64,000 nucleotides of DNA from Treponema primitia ZAS-2. Its GTDB lineage: Bacteria; Spirochaetota; Spirochaetia; Treponematales; Breznakiellaceae. The stretch is taken from the NCBI RefSeq assembly GCF_000214375.1, contig NC_015578.1, forward strand, positions 3,162,001 to 3,226,000, read 5' to 3'. This document shows, piece by piece, positions 8,262 through 15,838 of this stretch (positions are counted from its first letter, which is position 1; the number at the start of each line of letters is the position of its first letter). Both the position numbers and the translations under genes were made by a program. The notes under the pieces were generated by a model that was given only the letters and a program-made list of their open reading frames with translations, did not search any database and was not told the DNA's origin.

Positions 8262-9314
8262 TCAAGAAACGGCAATTGATAAAAAACTGGCAGGGACCGG
8301 GTCTTCGGGGTGGAACCTTTGGCGCTCATCGTAATAGACGGCTTCGATTTCCTCTATCCTCGGGAGGAGGCCTTTTTCGTAGATATAGTCCCAGCCTATC
8401 CAGCGGATTAAGGCGCCTTCGGGCAGGGGATGGCGGACTGCGCTGTTTACGTGGGCAAACCAGCCGTCGGCCATGACCTGGCCCAGTTCGGGGCTGAAAA
8501 CCCAGTCTGCGGCGGCTCGCTGGGGTTCGGTCAGGTCTTTCTTTATTAGGGCATACATGGGGTTGAGCACCGCCCCGTCTTCGGGCCAGATAATTTCCAA
8601 AAAATCACGCTTGGGAATTGCGTGGGCCCAGAACCAGGACAGGAAGTAAACACAGCAGCCATCCCGGTTTCCCTGGGTGTCGGCGGCCATTTCCTGGGCC
8701 CTGCCGGTAAAGCCGATATTGCGGGCCAGGGAGCGTATGCCCCTTTCGCCCTGCTCTTTCCACGTTTCCAGCAGCAGGAGTTCCGAAATATCATCTAAGG
8801 CAAAGCCGGTGCCCAAACTCCCTTCATATATAGGATTGGTGAGGTCCGAGATACACCGGGGCGCGGGCCGGCCATTAAGGCGGCGGTGGTTCACCAGGAT
8901 CACATAGGGCATGGCGCCGAAGATGCTAAAATTGCCCCGGGGGTCTTGAAGGTCCAGGTTCCGGAACAGGGGATGAACCGGTTGAGGCAGGGGCCATTGG
9001 GCGAAATGATCCTGCTTTTCCGGGGTCGAGAGGAAATTCCCGGTGAAGTATTCCCCATACCCGGATTCGGAAACCACTGCGGGGAATTTTGCCAGGTCCT
9101 GAATCGTGCTTATATTATAGTAGATATCTACTCCGCAACCCCCCATGGGAACCACGCCTTTGATTTTCCGGTCATGGGAAAGGTTATACCGGGCTTCGAA
9201 ATCCTTCCAGGCCGTAGAAAACCGATCCTTTATGGGGCAGTGCACATGGCCCAGATAATCCAGGTCTTCCCGCATGGAATCGGGAACCAGTTCGATGATC
9301 GACTCTTTTTTCAT
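8262..9314 (-). CDS. Solute-binding-protein-like, no signal peptide
   Basis: 350-residue protein with the fold signature of family-1 extracellular solute-binding proteins of the iron(III)/thiamine/putrescine type (YVILVNHRRLNG, DLTNPIYEGSLG, GFALDDISELLLL in order). The N-terminus (MKKESIIELVPDSMREDL) is charged and has no hydrophobic leader or lipobox, so the protein should stay in the cytoplasm. It contains several cysteines (GGCGVDIYYN, HCPIKD, DGCCVYF) that could bind metal. ATG 9314 overlaps the ABC ATPase stop by 4 bases. An export-less binding protein next to an ABC ATPase with no permease is odd; a carrier or chaperone role for a metal or cofactor is an inference. Confidence 0.7.
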   Translation of the reverse strand: MKKESIIELVPDSMREDLDYLGHVHCPIKDRFSTAWKDFEARYNLSHDRKIKGVVPMGGCGVDIYYNISTIQDLAKFPAVVSESGYGEYFTGNFLSTPEKQDHFAQWPLPQPVHPLFRNLDLQDPRGNFSIFGAMPYVILVNHRRLNGRPAPRCISDLTNPIYEGSLGTGFALDDISELLLLETWKEQGERGIRSLARNIGFTGRAQEMAADTQGNRDGCCVYFLSWFWAHAIPKRDFLEIIWPEDGAVLNPMYALIKKDLTEPQRAAADWVFSPELGQVMADGWFAHVNSAVRHPLPEGALIRWIGWDYIYEKGLLPRIEEIEAVYYDERQRFHPEDPVPASFLSIAVS

Positions 9315-10183
9315 GACAAACTCCTTTCTTTCACGGAAATCCCTTCTAAAAAAAATGTTTCCATATCAAAATCCAGGACGGCCCCTTCCCGGAGCAAGTC
9401 CCTGAGGGCTAGAAATTTCCCGCTCAGCTCCCCCATGAGGACCGCATTGCGCCGTTCCGCCGGGCTGGTCTCGATGATACGCCGCACCCCGCCCCGGTGT
9501 ATACAGATCCGCCGCTGCCCCAGCAGGGCCAGCACCGGGTCGTGGGTGGAAACCAGGACTATCTTATCCTCACCCACCAAAAGTTCCAGTGCCCCACGGC
9601 GGTCCACCCCGGCATTTTCCAGCTCGTCGATGAGCACCACCGGGGAGGGGCTGAGCAGGGCCGTATCGGCGATCATCAAAGACCGGGACTGGCCCCCGGA
9701 AAGCTGGGTTACCGCCGTACCCGCCGACAGGGCCTCCCCGGTGAGCCGGTTGGCGGCGGTCACAATCCGCTCCACCAGGCGGGGGCCGGAAAAATCTTCA
9801 CCCAGGGAGGCCAAATTGCGGCTTTCCGCGTGCATGAGGATAAATTCCTCCACCGTCAGGTCCATGATAAAGTTCATGTTTTGGGAAAGCTGGGCCACCA
9901 GCCTCCCATCCAAGGAATACCGCTGTTCCTGGCTGGGCTCCCGGCCGTCCAGGAGCAGACGCCGCCCTGTGGGGGTGTCCCCCTGGGCAAGGCAGCCTAT
10001 GTCCTCCAGGAAGCGACTTTTTCCCGCTCCGGTGGGTCCCACCACGCAGAGTATGCCCCCGGCCTCCAGGGTCAGGGTAAAGTCCTCGGGCAAGCCGTCC
10101 TTATCATGGCCGCCTATTATGGTGATGCTGTGGACTCCGCCCTTGGCTTCGCCGTCAGGAACGGCGTAATTTGTGTTAGACAT
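9311..10183 (-). CDS. ABC-type ATPase lacking a partner permease
   Basis: 290 residues from ATG 10183, chosen because GGAG lies 8 bases upstream. Complete ABC nucleotide-binding domain: Walker A GPTGAGKSRF, Q-loop near QLSQNMNF, signature LSGGQSRSLMIAD, Walker B VVLIDELENAG and H-loop STHDP. An N-terminal extension of about 25 residues and a C-terminal tail of about 40 are not typical for importers. No membrane gene lies in the operon, and the chain overlaps both neighbours. It may belong to a soluble ABC class (as in metal-cofactor assembly) or serve a permease elsewhere; not decidable here. Confidence 0.78.
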   Translation of the reverse strand: MSNTNYAVPDGEAKGGVHSITIIGGHDKDGLPEDFTLTLEAGGILCVVGPTGAGKSRFLEDIGCLAQGDTPTGRRLLLDGREPSQEQRYSLDGRLVAQLSQNMNFIMDLTVEEFILMHAESRNLASLGEDFSGPRLVERIVTAANRLTGEALSAGTAVTQLSGGQSRSLMIADTALLSPSPVVLIDELENAGVDRRGALELLVGEDKIVLVSTHDPVLALLGQRRICIHRGGVRRIIETSPAERRNAVLMGELSGKFLALRDLLREGAVLDFDMETFFLEGISVKERSLS

Positions 10184-10889
10184 GGGCTTCTCCGACCGGG
10201 GGTATCTCGATTTTTCGGGCAATCATACTGTTGGTGGCATAGTCCGGGCCTATGCGGGTTTCCCCCAGGCAATAGGAACAGAGGGCCGAAGGCAAAGGGA
10301 ACCGGATCTGCCCATGGTTCAGGGTGGCGACTTCCGGGGCGTCCCGGAGAAAGCGGGCCAATTCGGAGGCCCCCTCCCCGGTAAGGCCGTTCACAAAGAG
10401 GAATCGGGCGTTCCGGTTTGCCTCCCGGGCCCGGAAGGCAAAAACCTCCCGTTCAGCCTGGGAAACTACATCCGCCTTGGTGATCACCACCATGTCGGCG
10501 AAGAGGAGCATGGGGCCGATTTTTTTTGGGGTGTTAACCCCGGAAAGGCAGTCGATGACGCAGAGGGAACGGACCCCCTTGATATGGGGAGAACAGCGGT
10601 TGCAGAGCCCGGCGCTTTCACTGAAGAGATAGTCCAGGTTGCGGGAAAGGCCCCAGGCCACGCAATCTTCAATATTAGTGATAAAGTAATGGTCCGGGCA
10701 AAAATTCCCCGATATCCCCGTGAGCACCGGGATACCCCGCTTTTGGTAGAGTTCGTCATCCGTAGTGGAGATGCAGTCGAATTTGACCGCCCCCACGGTG
10801 AGCCCCTCTTTCATAAGGGCTTCCGCAGTCTTGATAGCCGCCGAAGTTTTGCCCGCCGAGGGGGGCCCGGCAAAGGTTACAAGCCTCAT
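10176..10889 (-). CDS. HypB/UreG-like SIMIBI GTPase with two CxxC motifs
   Basis: 237-residue P-loop GTPase of the group used for nickel and other metal delivery (HypB, UreG, CobW relatives). P-loop AGPPSAGKTSAA at residues 7-18; switch region LFSESAGLCNRCSP, similar in position to the HypB glutamate-Gly segment; base-recognition VITKADVV. Cysteine pairs CNRC and CSYC (near the C-terminus) are candidate metal ligands. The family folds or inserts metal centres using GTP. ATG overlaps the methyltransferase stop and the stop overlaps the ABC ATPase start, giving tight coupling. The metal and client are unknown. Confidence 0.8.
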   Translation of the reverse strand: MRLVTFAGPPSAGKTSAAIKTAEALMKEGLTVGAVKFDCISTTDDELYQKRGIPVLTGISGNFCPDHYFITNIEDCVAWGLSRNLDYLFSESAGLCNRCSPHIKGVRSLCVIDCLSGVNTPKKIGPMLLFADMVVITKADVVSQAEREVFAFRAREANRNARFLFVNGLTGEGASELARFLRDAPEVATLNHGQIRFPLPSALCSYCLGETRIGPDYATNSMIARKIEIPPVGEAHV

Positions 10890-11587
10890 AAGGGCACTCC
10901 GCTTACTGCGGCTTTGCGAAGAAGGAGCCAGTCCCCGGTATCATCATGGACCACCCGGACTTCGGCGAAGCCCAGGGACTGGGCCACCGGGGCATAATCC
11001 TCGGGCAGGGAATCCTGGGTGGTTTTCTGCTGACGCGCCCCAAAGTCGTCGCCGTTTCGTTCCGACATGACCCGGTAAATCTCGGTCTTCAAAGCCGGGC
11101 TGCCATAGCCCCCGCCCAAAACTGCCACCCCGCCGGGCGCCAGAATACGCCTGATTTCGGTCAGGCTTTGTTCCTTGTCCCAAAACCACATGGCCCCCCG
11201 GCTGACAACCAGGCCCGCCGAAGCCTCCGCAATGGGCATGGCGTGAACATCCGCGCAGAGGGTCGCTATACGCTCCCGGTCCGCTTCTTTGATGCGCCGG
11301 GCAGCCAGTTCCAGGGCATAGGGGTTTGAGTCCAAAAGGGTGATTTCATTCGTAACCAGTTCCGCAAGGGCCAGGCCCAGATGCCCCCCGCCGCAGCCCA
11401 GGTCCACACAGCGCCCCCGGCTTATCCCAGCAAGTTCCAGGAGCCGCCTTGCGATGGGCAGATATATGGGGGCGAACACCTCATCGGCGATGCGGTCGAA
11501 TTCCAAGGCTTTAGCCCGGGCTTTTTCAGCGGGAAGCGCGACGGTAGGGGAAATAGTGTTTAGCTTCGCCTCTGCTTCCGCAGCCAT
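10886..11587 (-). CDS. Class I SAM-dependent methyltransferase
   Basis: 233 residues from ATG 11587, chosen for AGGAGG seven bases upstream; a longer in-frame reading to 11719 has no such site and begins with improbable residues. The SAM-binding motif I is CVDLGCGGGHLGLAL (about residues 53-67), followed by ITLLDSNPYALE (acidic residue at the end of strand 2) and VVSRGAMWFWDKEQSL. This is a type-11 methyltransferase; substrate unknown. First gene of the operon; its stop overlaps the GTPase start (ATGA). The substrate might be a cofactor or corrinoid-like intermediate, but this is guesswork. Confidence 0.8.
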   Translation of the reverse strand: MAAEAEAKLNTISPTVALPAEKARAKALEFDRIADEVFAPIYLPIARRLLELAGISRGRCVDLGCGGGHLGLALAELVTNEITLLDSNPYALELAARRIKEADRERIATLCADVHAMPIAEASAGLVVSRGAMWFWDKEQSLTEIRRILAPGGVAVLGGGYGSPALKTEIYRVMSERNGDDFGARQQKTTQDSLPEDYAPVAQSLGFAEVRVVHDDTGDWLLLRKAAVSGVPL

Positions 11588-11612
11588 CGGGTCCTCCTGG
11601 TAAGTATAACAA

Positions 11613-11641
11613 ATTATACCGGGGGAAACCTTAGCTATCAA
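11613..11641 (-). promoter_or_regulatory. sigma70-type promoter for the methyltransferase-GTPase-ABC operon
   Basis: Minus strand TTGATA (11641-11636), 17-base spacer, TATAAT (11618-11613). The predicted start near 11606 leaves a leader of about 20 bases that holds AGGAGG before ATG 11587. Confidence 0.6.
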
Positions 11642-11726
11642 GATGCTATTCTGCTCAAACATGATCTTATAAAACATAAAACACAATAAAACCACACGGA
11701 TTTGTCTATATTTAGCCAAATTTAAC

Positions 11727-11755
11727 TTGACGAGGGATTATCGATCGGTTATGAT
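11727..11755 (+). promoter_or_regulatory. sigma70-type promoter for the lipoprotein series
   Basis: TTGACG (11727-11732), a 17-base spacer and TATGAT (11750-11755). A direct repeat of GATCGGTT (11743-11750 and 11753-11760) overlaps the -10 region and could be a regulator site. The leader to ATG 11864 would be about 100 bases. Confidence 0.55.
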
Positions 11756-11863
11756 CGGTTTTGTTTAAACTTCTAGTCTTATACACCAAATGAAACAAAC
11801 TAAAATAGAAACAAATACGTCAACTCCCTTGAGTTGCGTTTTGGAATAAAGAAGGAGCTATTT

Positions 11864-13609
11864 ATGAGAAAATGTCCAGCACGGGGTAGTATTACCCGGC
11901 TTCTGGCGGCGAGCCTAATCGCCGCTGCGCTGCTCGCAACGGGCTGCGAAAACGCTACTGAAGACCCCACACCCGGGCCGCTGAGTGTCGATACATCAGG
12001 GTTGATCAGCGGTATCACTCAGGCGAAAGAATTGCGGGATGCTACTGAAGTTTCAACAAATGGTGCGGATGTGCATACCAGCCAAAAATGGGTAACCCAG
12101 GCGGTCAAAACTGCCTTTACCACCGCGATTACCGCAGCTCAAACGGCAGCGGACAAAAGCGACGCCACCCAGGCGGAGATCGATGCGGCCCTGGCAGCCT
12201 TGAATACCGCCAAAACTACCTTTACCGACGCCCTCAGAGACGGAACCAGCGTAGCCAATAAAACCGCCCTTAATAGGGCCATCACTGAGGCCCAGGAATT
12301 ACTCGACAATACCGCAGTCTCGGCGGACGGCGCGGATCTGCTTACCAGTGAAAAATGGGTAAGCCAGGCGGCCCAAACTGCCCTTACCAACGCTATTGCC
12401 ACTGCTCAAACCACGGCGGGTACGCAAGACGCCACACAGGCTGCGGTCGATGAGGCGCGGACAGCCCTGAATACTGCCATAAGCGTCTTTATCAACGCCA
12501 TAGAAAACGGAACCGGCGCCAAGGCGGCGTTGCTCAGCGCTATCACAGCGGCGGAGAAAACACCGGAAAACATCCTAGTTTCGATAGACGGGGCAGATGT
12601 GCTGGTCAGTGAAAAATGGGTAACCCAGGCAGCCCTGACTACCTTTACCACTGCGATTAGCGCGGCGCAAACAGTGGCGGACAAAAGCGGCGCCCTGCAA
12701 GCGGAGTTTGATGCCGCCCTGGCAGCCCTGAATACCGCAAAGACCACCTTTACCACCGCCGCCCAGGCCGGAACCGGCGCCAAGGCGGCACTGCTCAGCG
12801 CTATCGCAGAGGCGGAAGGTTTACAGGCGAGCACCAAAGTTTCCACAGATGGAATGGATGTTCTTACCAGTCAAAAATGGGCACTCCAGGCAGCCAAAAC
12901 TGCCTTTGACAGCGCGATTACTACCGCCAAAACAGCGGCTGAAACGAGCGGCGCACTGCAAAAGGCGTTCGATGATGCGCTGACGGCCTTAAATACCGCA
13001 AAGACCACCTTTACCAGCGCCTCCAGCGCAGGATCATTGGCCGATAAAGCGGCGCTTCGCAGGGCTATCACTGAGGCCCAGGGCTTACTGACCAATACCG
13101 AGGTTTCGACTGACGGCACTGAGGTTTCTATATATAAAAAATGGGTAAATTCTCAGACGTACAAGGATGATTTAAGCGACGCTATTGTCCTGGCACAAGC
13201 GGTGGTGGACGTGACCGATATCACACAGCCCCAGACCGATGTTGATAATGCAAAAATAGCCCTTACTACGGCAATAAACGTCTTTAAAGGCGCTAGCAAG
13301 TATGGGTTTAACAGCACCACCGGATCGGTCAAGGATATCACCATTACCCTTTACCATGGGGCAGAGGCGCTTTCAGAATCACCAACGGTGAACATTGTAA
13401 CGAGGCTCAGTCACTACACAGTTTCGATTGGCTCGGGATGGACGGACATAGCCTGGTATCTTAACAACAGTACCAAATTGGCCTCTACGGATCTGGTACT
13501 TGGGCTACCCACCAGCGGCGGGAACAATTCGTACCTCACCCTGACCGTCGAAGCGAAAAAAGATGGGCTCCTCTGCACAGGAAACTGGATTTTCAAGCTT
13601 CAAAACTAA
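11864..13609 (+). CDS. Lipoprotein with five FIVAR-like repeats
   Basis: 581 residues from ATG 11864 (AAGGAG 7 bases upstream). A signal peptide ends in the lipobox LLATGC, so it is probably lipid-anchored. Five tandem repeats of about 85 residues follow (for example AITEAQELLDNTAVS, then a Trp-centred SEKWVSQA, then ATQAAVDEARTALNTAI); this pattern matches FIVAR-type helical repeats seen in surface proteins of other bacteria. The final 100 residues differ: beta-rich, with FNSTTGSVKDITITLYHG. Composition is Ala/Thr-rich. Likely a surface or periplasmic stalk; the binding partner is not known. First gene of a same-direction run reaching 22259. Confidence 0.85.
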   Translation: MRKCPARGSITRLLAASLIAAALLATGCENATEDPTPGPLSVDTSGLISGITQAKELRDATEVSTNGADVHTSQKWVTQAVKTAFTTAITAAQTAADKSDATQAEIDAALAALNTAKTTFTDALRDGTSVANKTALNRAITEAQELLDNTAVSADGADLLTSEKWVSQAAQTALTNAIATAQTTAGTQDATQAAVDEARTALNTAISVFINAIENGTGAKAALLSAITAAEKTPENILVSIDGADVLVSEKWVTQAALTTFTTAISAAQTVADKSGALQAEFDAALAALNTAKTTFTTAAQAGTGAKAALLSAIAEAEGLQASTKVSTDGMDVLTSQKWALQAAKTAFDSAITTAKTAAETSGALQKAFDDALTALNTAKTTFTSASSAGSLADKAALRRAITEAQGLLTNTEVSTDGTEVSIYKKWVNSQTYKDDLSDAIVLAQAVVDVTDITQPQTDVDNAKIALTTAINVFKGASKYGFNSTTGSVKDITITLYHGAEALSESPTVNIVTRLSHYTVSIGSGWTDIAWYLNNSTKLASTDLVLGLPTSGGNNSYLTLTVEAKKDGLLCTGNWIFKLQN

Positions 13610-13634
13610 TGAACAGGAATACTAAGGAGTATAT

Positions 13635-15710
13635 ATGATGAAAAAGGCAATTATTGTGATGGCGGCCATGGCCATGATCCTGGCCGTAGGGTGCGAAAAT
13701 GTTTTGGACCAAGGTAATAGGCCTTCAGGGTCCCATGAAATTACCGTGGAAATCGGCGGCTCCACCGCACGGTCGATCATGCCGGCATCAGACGACTTTA
13801 CCTATGTGGAATTCAGTTTTAGTGCCGTGCCCCCCACACCGTCCGAGGATATCCCCCCGGTACAGACCGAAACCGGCAGCGCCACCTTCTACCTGCCCGC
13901 AGGAACATGGCAGCTTACGGCTAAGGCCTATCGGAAAGGGCTGAGCAGCCCGGTGGCCCAAGCGACCAATGACATAAGCATTAATAGTTATGGGGCTGTA
14001 ACAGCGGGCAGTACCACTGTTTTCCTTTTACCTGTAGGAACCGGCAGGGGTGAATTTAAATACACGGTGACCAAAACCGCTGCTGCCCTTTCCACCAGTG
14101 CCAGCGCCGCCAGCAGCATCACCATCACCCGGCTTGACAGCGGGGAGACGGGTATCGAAGATGAGGCTTTTGTTGATGGGGTGCGAAAATTAGTCACCGC
14201 CGACTTTACCGATAATGTTCTTACCGGCAGCCTTTCCCTTGATGCGGGACGGTACACTGTGGATATACGGCTGCTTACCAATGCCAGCAGCATAGCCCGG
14301 AGCCTGTATGCGGTGTCCATCATGGACGGGCTGGATTCAGAACTCAGCTACGATGCAACAATATCAGGCTATGTGAGTTCAACAGCCGGCGTGATACCCT
14401 TTACCCCGGACATTGTGTTAGGCAAAACGGCATCTGTTGGCTCCCATATAGCCTTGAGTATCCCTTTCAATCCCGGCACAGCGGCGCAGCTCCGGTTTCT
14501 TACTGTTCCGAATACCACCGCTTCGGTGTACTTTACCGCCGCAAAAAACGCGTTACAGACTATTACCATTGGGGGTACCGACAGCAGTTCGATAACCAAA
14601 GCGGTTACTATCGTGGATGGTTCAACCCCGTCCGATACCCTGGATGTGTTTACCGTAGACACTACCGCTATTCCCACTGGGGGGGGTGAAAAAACCTTTA
14701 CCCTTACGGTGAACGAAGACGGTTACCGTTCCATCGTGAGCACCGTTACTGTAAAGGTAATAGAGCCAAACTCACCGGGTATTTGGGCCCCCGTTTCACC
14801 CTATGTTATAGGTGGCGGCGGCAGCGATGTGGTGTGGGGCAATGGTAAGTTTGTTGCCTCCGACTATAATAACGGGTCCGCCGCATATTCGGCAGACGGA
14901 GTTGCCTGGACTACCATAACCCAAGATGCAACGACCTTTGGCGCCAATTATATTAAAGATTTAGCGTACCTGAATGGCTCCTTTTGGGCCGTAGGAAAGG
15001 GCGGAAAAATTGCCACATCAGTAGACGGCATTACCTGGACAGCGGTAACCCAAACTGTTGCGGCCACGACTGAATTTTACAGCATAGCCTGGGGAGGTGG
15101 AGTATACATCATTGCCGGAGTTAGCGGGACAATGATACGCTCCACTGATGGAGTGGACTGGCAAAAAGTAGAAACAAGTACATTTGGTTCGGCCACTATA
15201 AACGGCGTAGCTTATGGTAACGGTATATTCATTGCTGTAGGGGCAAACGGCACTTCCGCTTATTCCCCGGATGGAACAAGCTGGACCAGTACCAGTACTA
15301 CAACCAATACCGGCAGTTTCTTTAGCACCAATACCATTAAAAAGATTGCCTTTGGCGGAGGAAACTTTCTCGCGGTCTCGCGATATGGCGTGGCAAGTAC
15401 CGCCAACGGGACAGATTGGACCTGGCATGAACTATGGCACTTTGACAGTCCGACGGACCCGGCCTGTGAAAATACCAAAGTGTGGATTCAGGCTGTAGCC
15501 TATGGCAACGAGTATTGGTGTGTAGGCGGCCAGGGCGGACGTATAGCCTACACTTCCGATCTGGGTACCTGGAACAAGGTTAACGGCGGTTACCATAATG
15601 ATCCTTTTGCCAATGGTGATTATGTGAACGGTATAGCCTATAGCGACACCGGCACATGGCTTATTACCGGCGGCGATGGCAGCCCGAAAGCCATGATTTC
15701 CCGGCCGTAA
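13635..15710 (+). CDS. Lipoprotein with C-terminal propeller-like domain
   Basis: 691 residues; AAGGAG lies 5 bases before ATG 13635. Signal sequence with ILAVGCENV (lipobox AVGC). The N-terminal half (residues 25-370) is beta-rich, Thr/Ser-rich and contains Ig-like strands (KTFTLTVNEDGYRS). The C-terminal 320 residues hold repeated blades of the form YS.DG..WT (AYSADGVAWTTIT, IRSTDGVDWQKVE, AYSPDGTSWT), each preceded by a GNG.F.AVG strand; this resembles sialidase-type or BNR propellers with Asp-box-like turns. The same blade type closes the next lipoprotein. Function unknown; envelope location likely. Confidence 0.83.
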   Translation: MMKKAIIVMAAMAMILAVGCENVLDQGNRPSGSHEITVEIGGSTARSIMPASDDFTYVEFSFSAVPPTPSEDIPPVQTETGSATFYLPAGTWQLTAKAYRKGLSSPVAQATNDISINSYGAVTAGSTTVFLLPVGTGRGEFKYTVTKTAAALSTSASAASSITITRLDSGETGIEDEAFVDGVRKLVTADFTDNVLTGSLSLDAGRYTVDIRLLTNASSIARSLYAVSIMDGLDSELSYDATISGYVSSTAGVIPFTPDIVLGKTASVGSHIALSIPFNPGTAAQLRFLTVPNTTASVYFTAAKNALQTITIGGTDSSSITKAVTIVDGSTPSDTLDVFTVDTTAIPTGGGEKTFTLTVNEDGYRSIVSTVTVKVIEPNSPGIWAPVSPYVIGGGGSDVVWGNGKFVASDYNNGSAAYSADGVAWTTITQDATTFGANYIKDLAYLNGSFWAVGKGGKIATSVDGITWTAVTQTVAATTEFYSIAWGGGVYIIAGVSGTMIRSTDGVDWQKVETSTFGSATINGVAYGNGIFIAVGANGTSAYSPDGTSWTSTSTTTNTGSFFSTNTIKKIAFGGGNFLAVSRYGVASTANGTDWTWHELWHFDSPTDPACENTKVWIQAVAYGNEYWCVGGQGGRIAYTSDLGTWNKVNGGYHNDPFANGDYVNGIAYSDTGTWLITGGDGSPKAMISRP

Positions 15711-15724
15711 CAGATTTTCCGGTA

Positions 15725-15767
15725 AAAGGGATGCCCAGGAACTTACTTAATTCCCGGGTATCCCTTT
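15725..15767 (+). terminator. Terminator-like hairpin after the propeller lipoprotein
   Basis: 17-base arms 15725-15741 (AAAGGGATGCCCAGGAA) and 15751-15767 pair at about 15 positions around a 9-base loop; a T-containing tail (CCATTTTATC) follows, so termination may be weak. Confidence 0.55.
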
Positions 15768-15783
15768 CCATTTTATCCAAAAA

Positions 15784-15796
15784 GGTGCCTGGCACC
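15784..15796. repeat. GGTG-CACC palindrome, copy 1
   Basis: 13-base palindrome GGTGCCTGGCACC preceded by an A-run. Member of a small dispersed family in this window (other copies at 18278, 18322, 37380 and 41388). Confidence 0.7.
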
Positions 15797-15798
15797 AG

Positions 15799-15827
15799 AT
15801 CGCCTGAAAGGGCGATTTGCTTTTTTA
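15799..15827 (+). terminator. Second intergenic hairpin with T-run
   Basis: ATCGCC (15799-15804) and GGCGAT (15811-15816) form a stem, followed by TTGCTTTTTTAG. It precedes the next gene by only about 12 bases, so it may attenuate read-through into it. Confidence 0.5.
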
Positions 15828-15838
15828 GGGAGCAGCTT

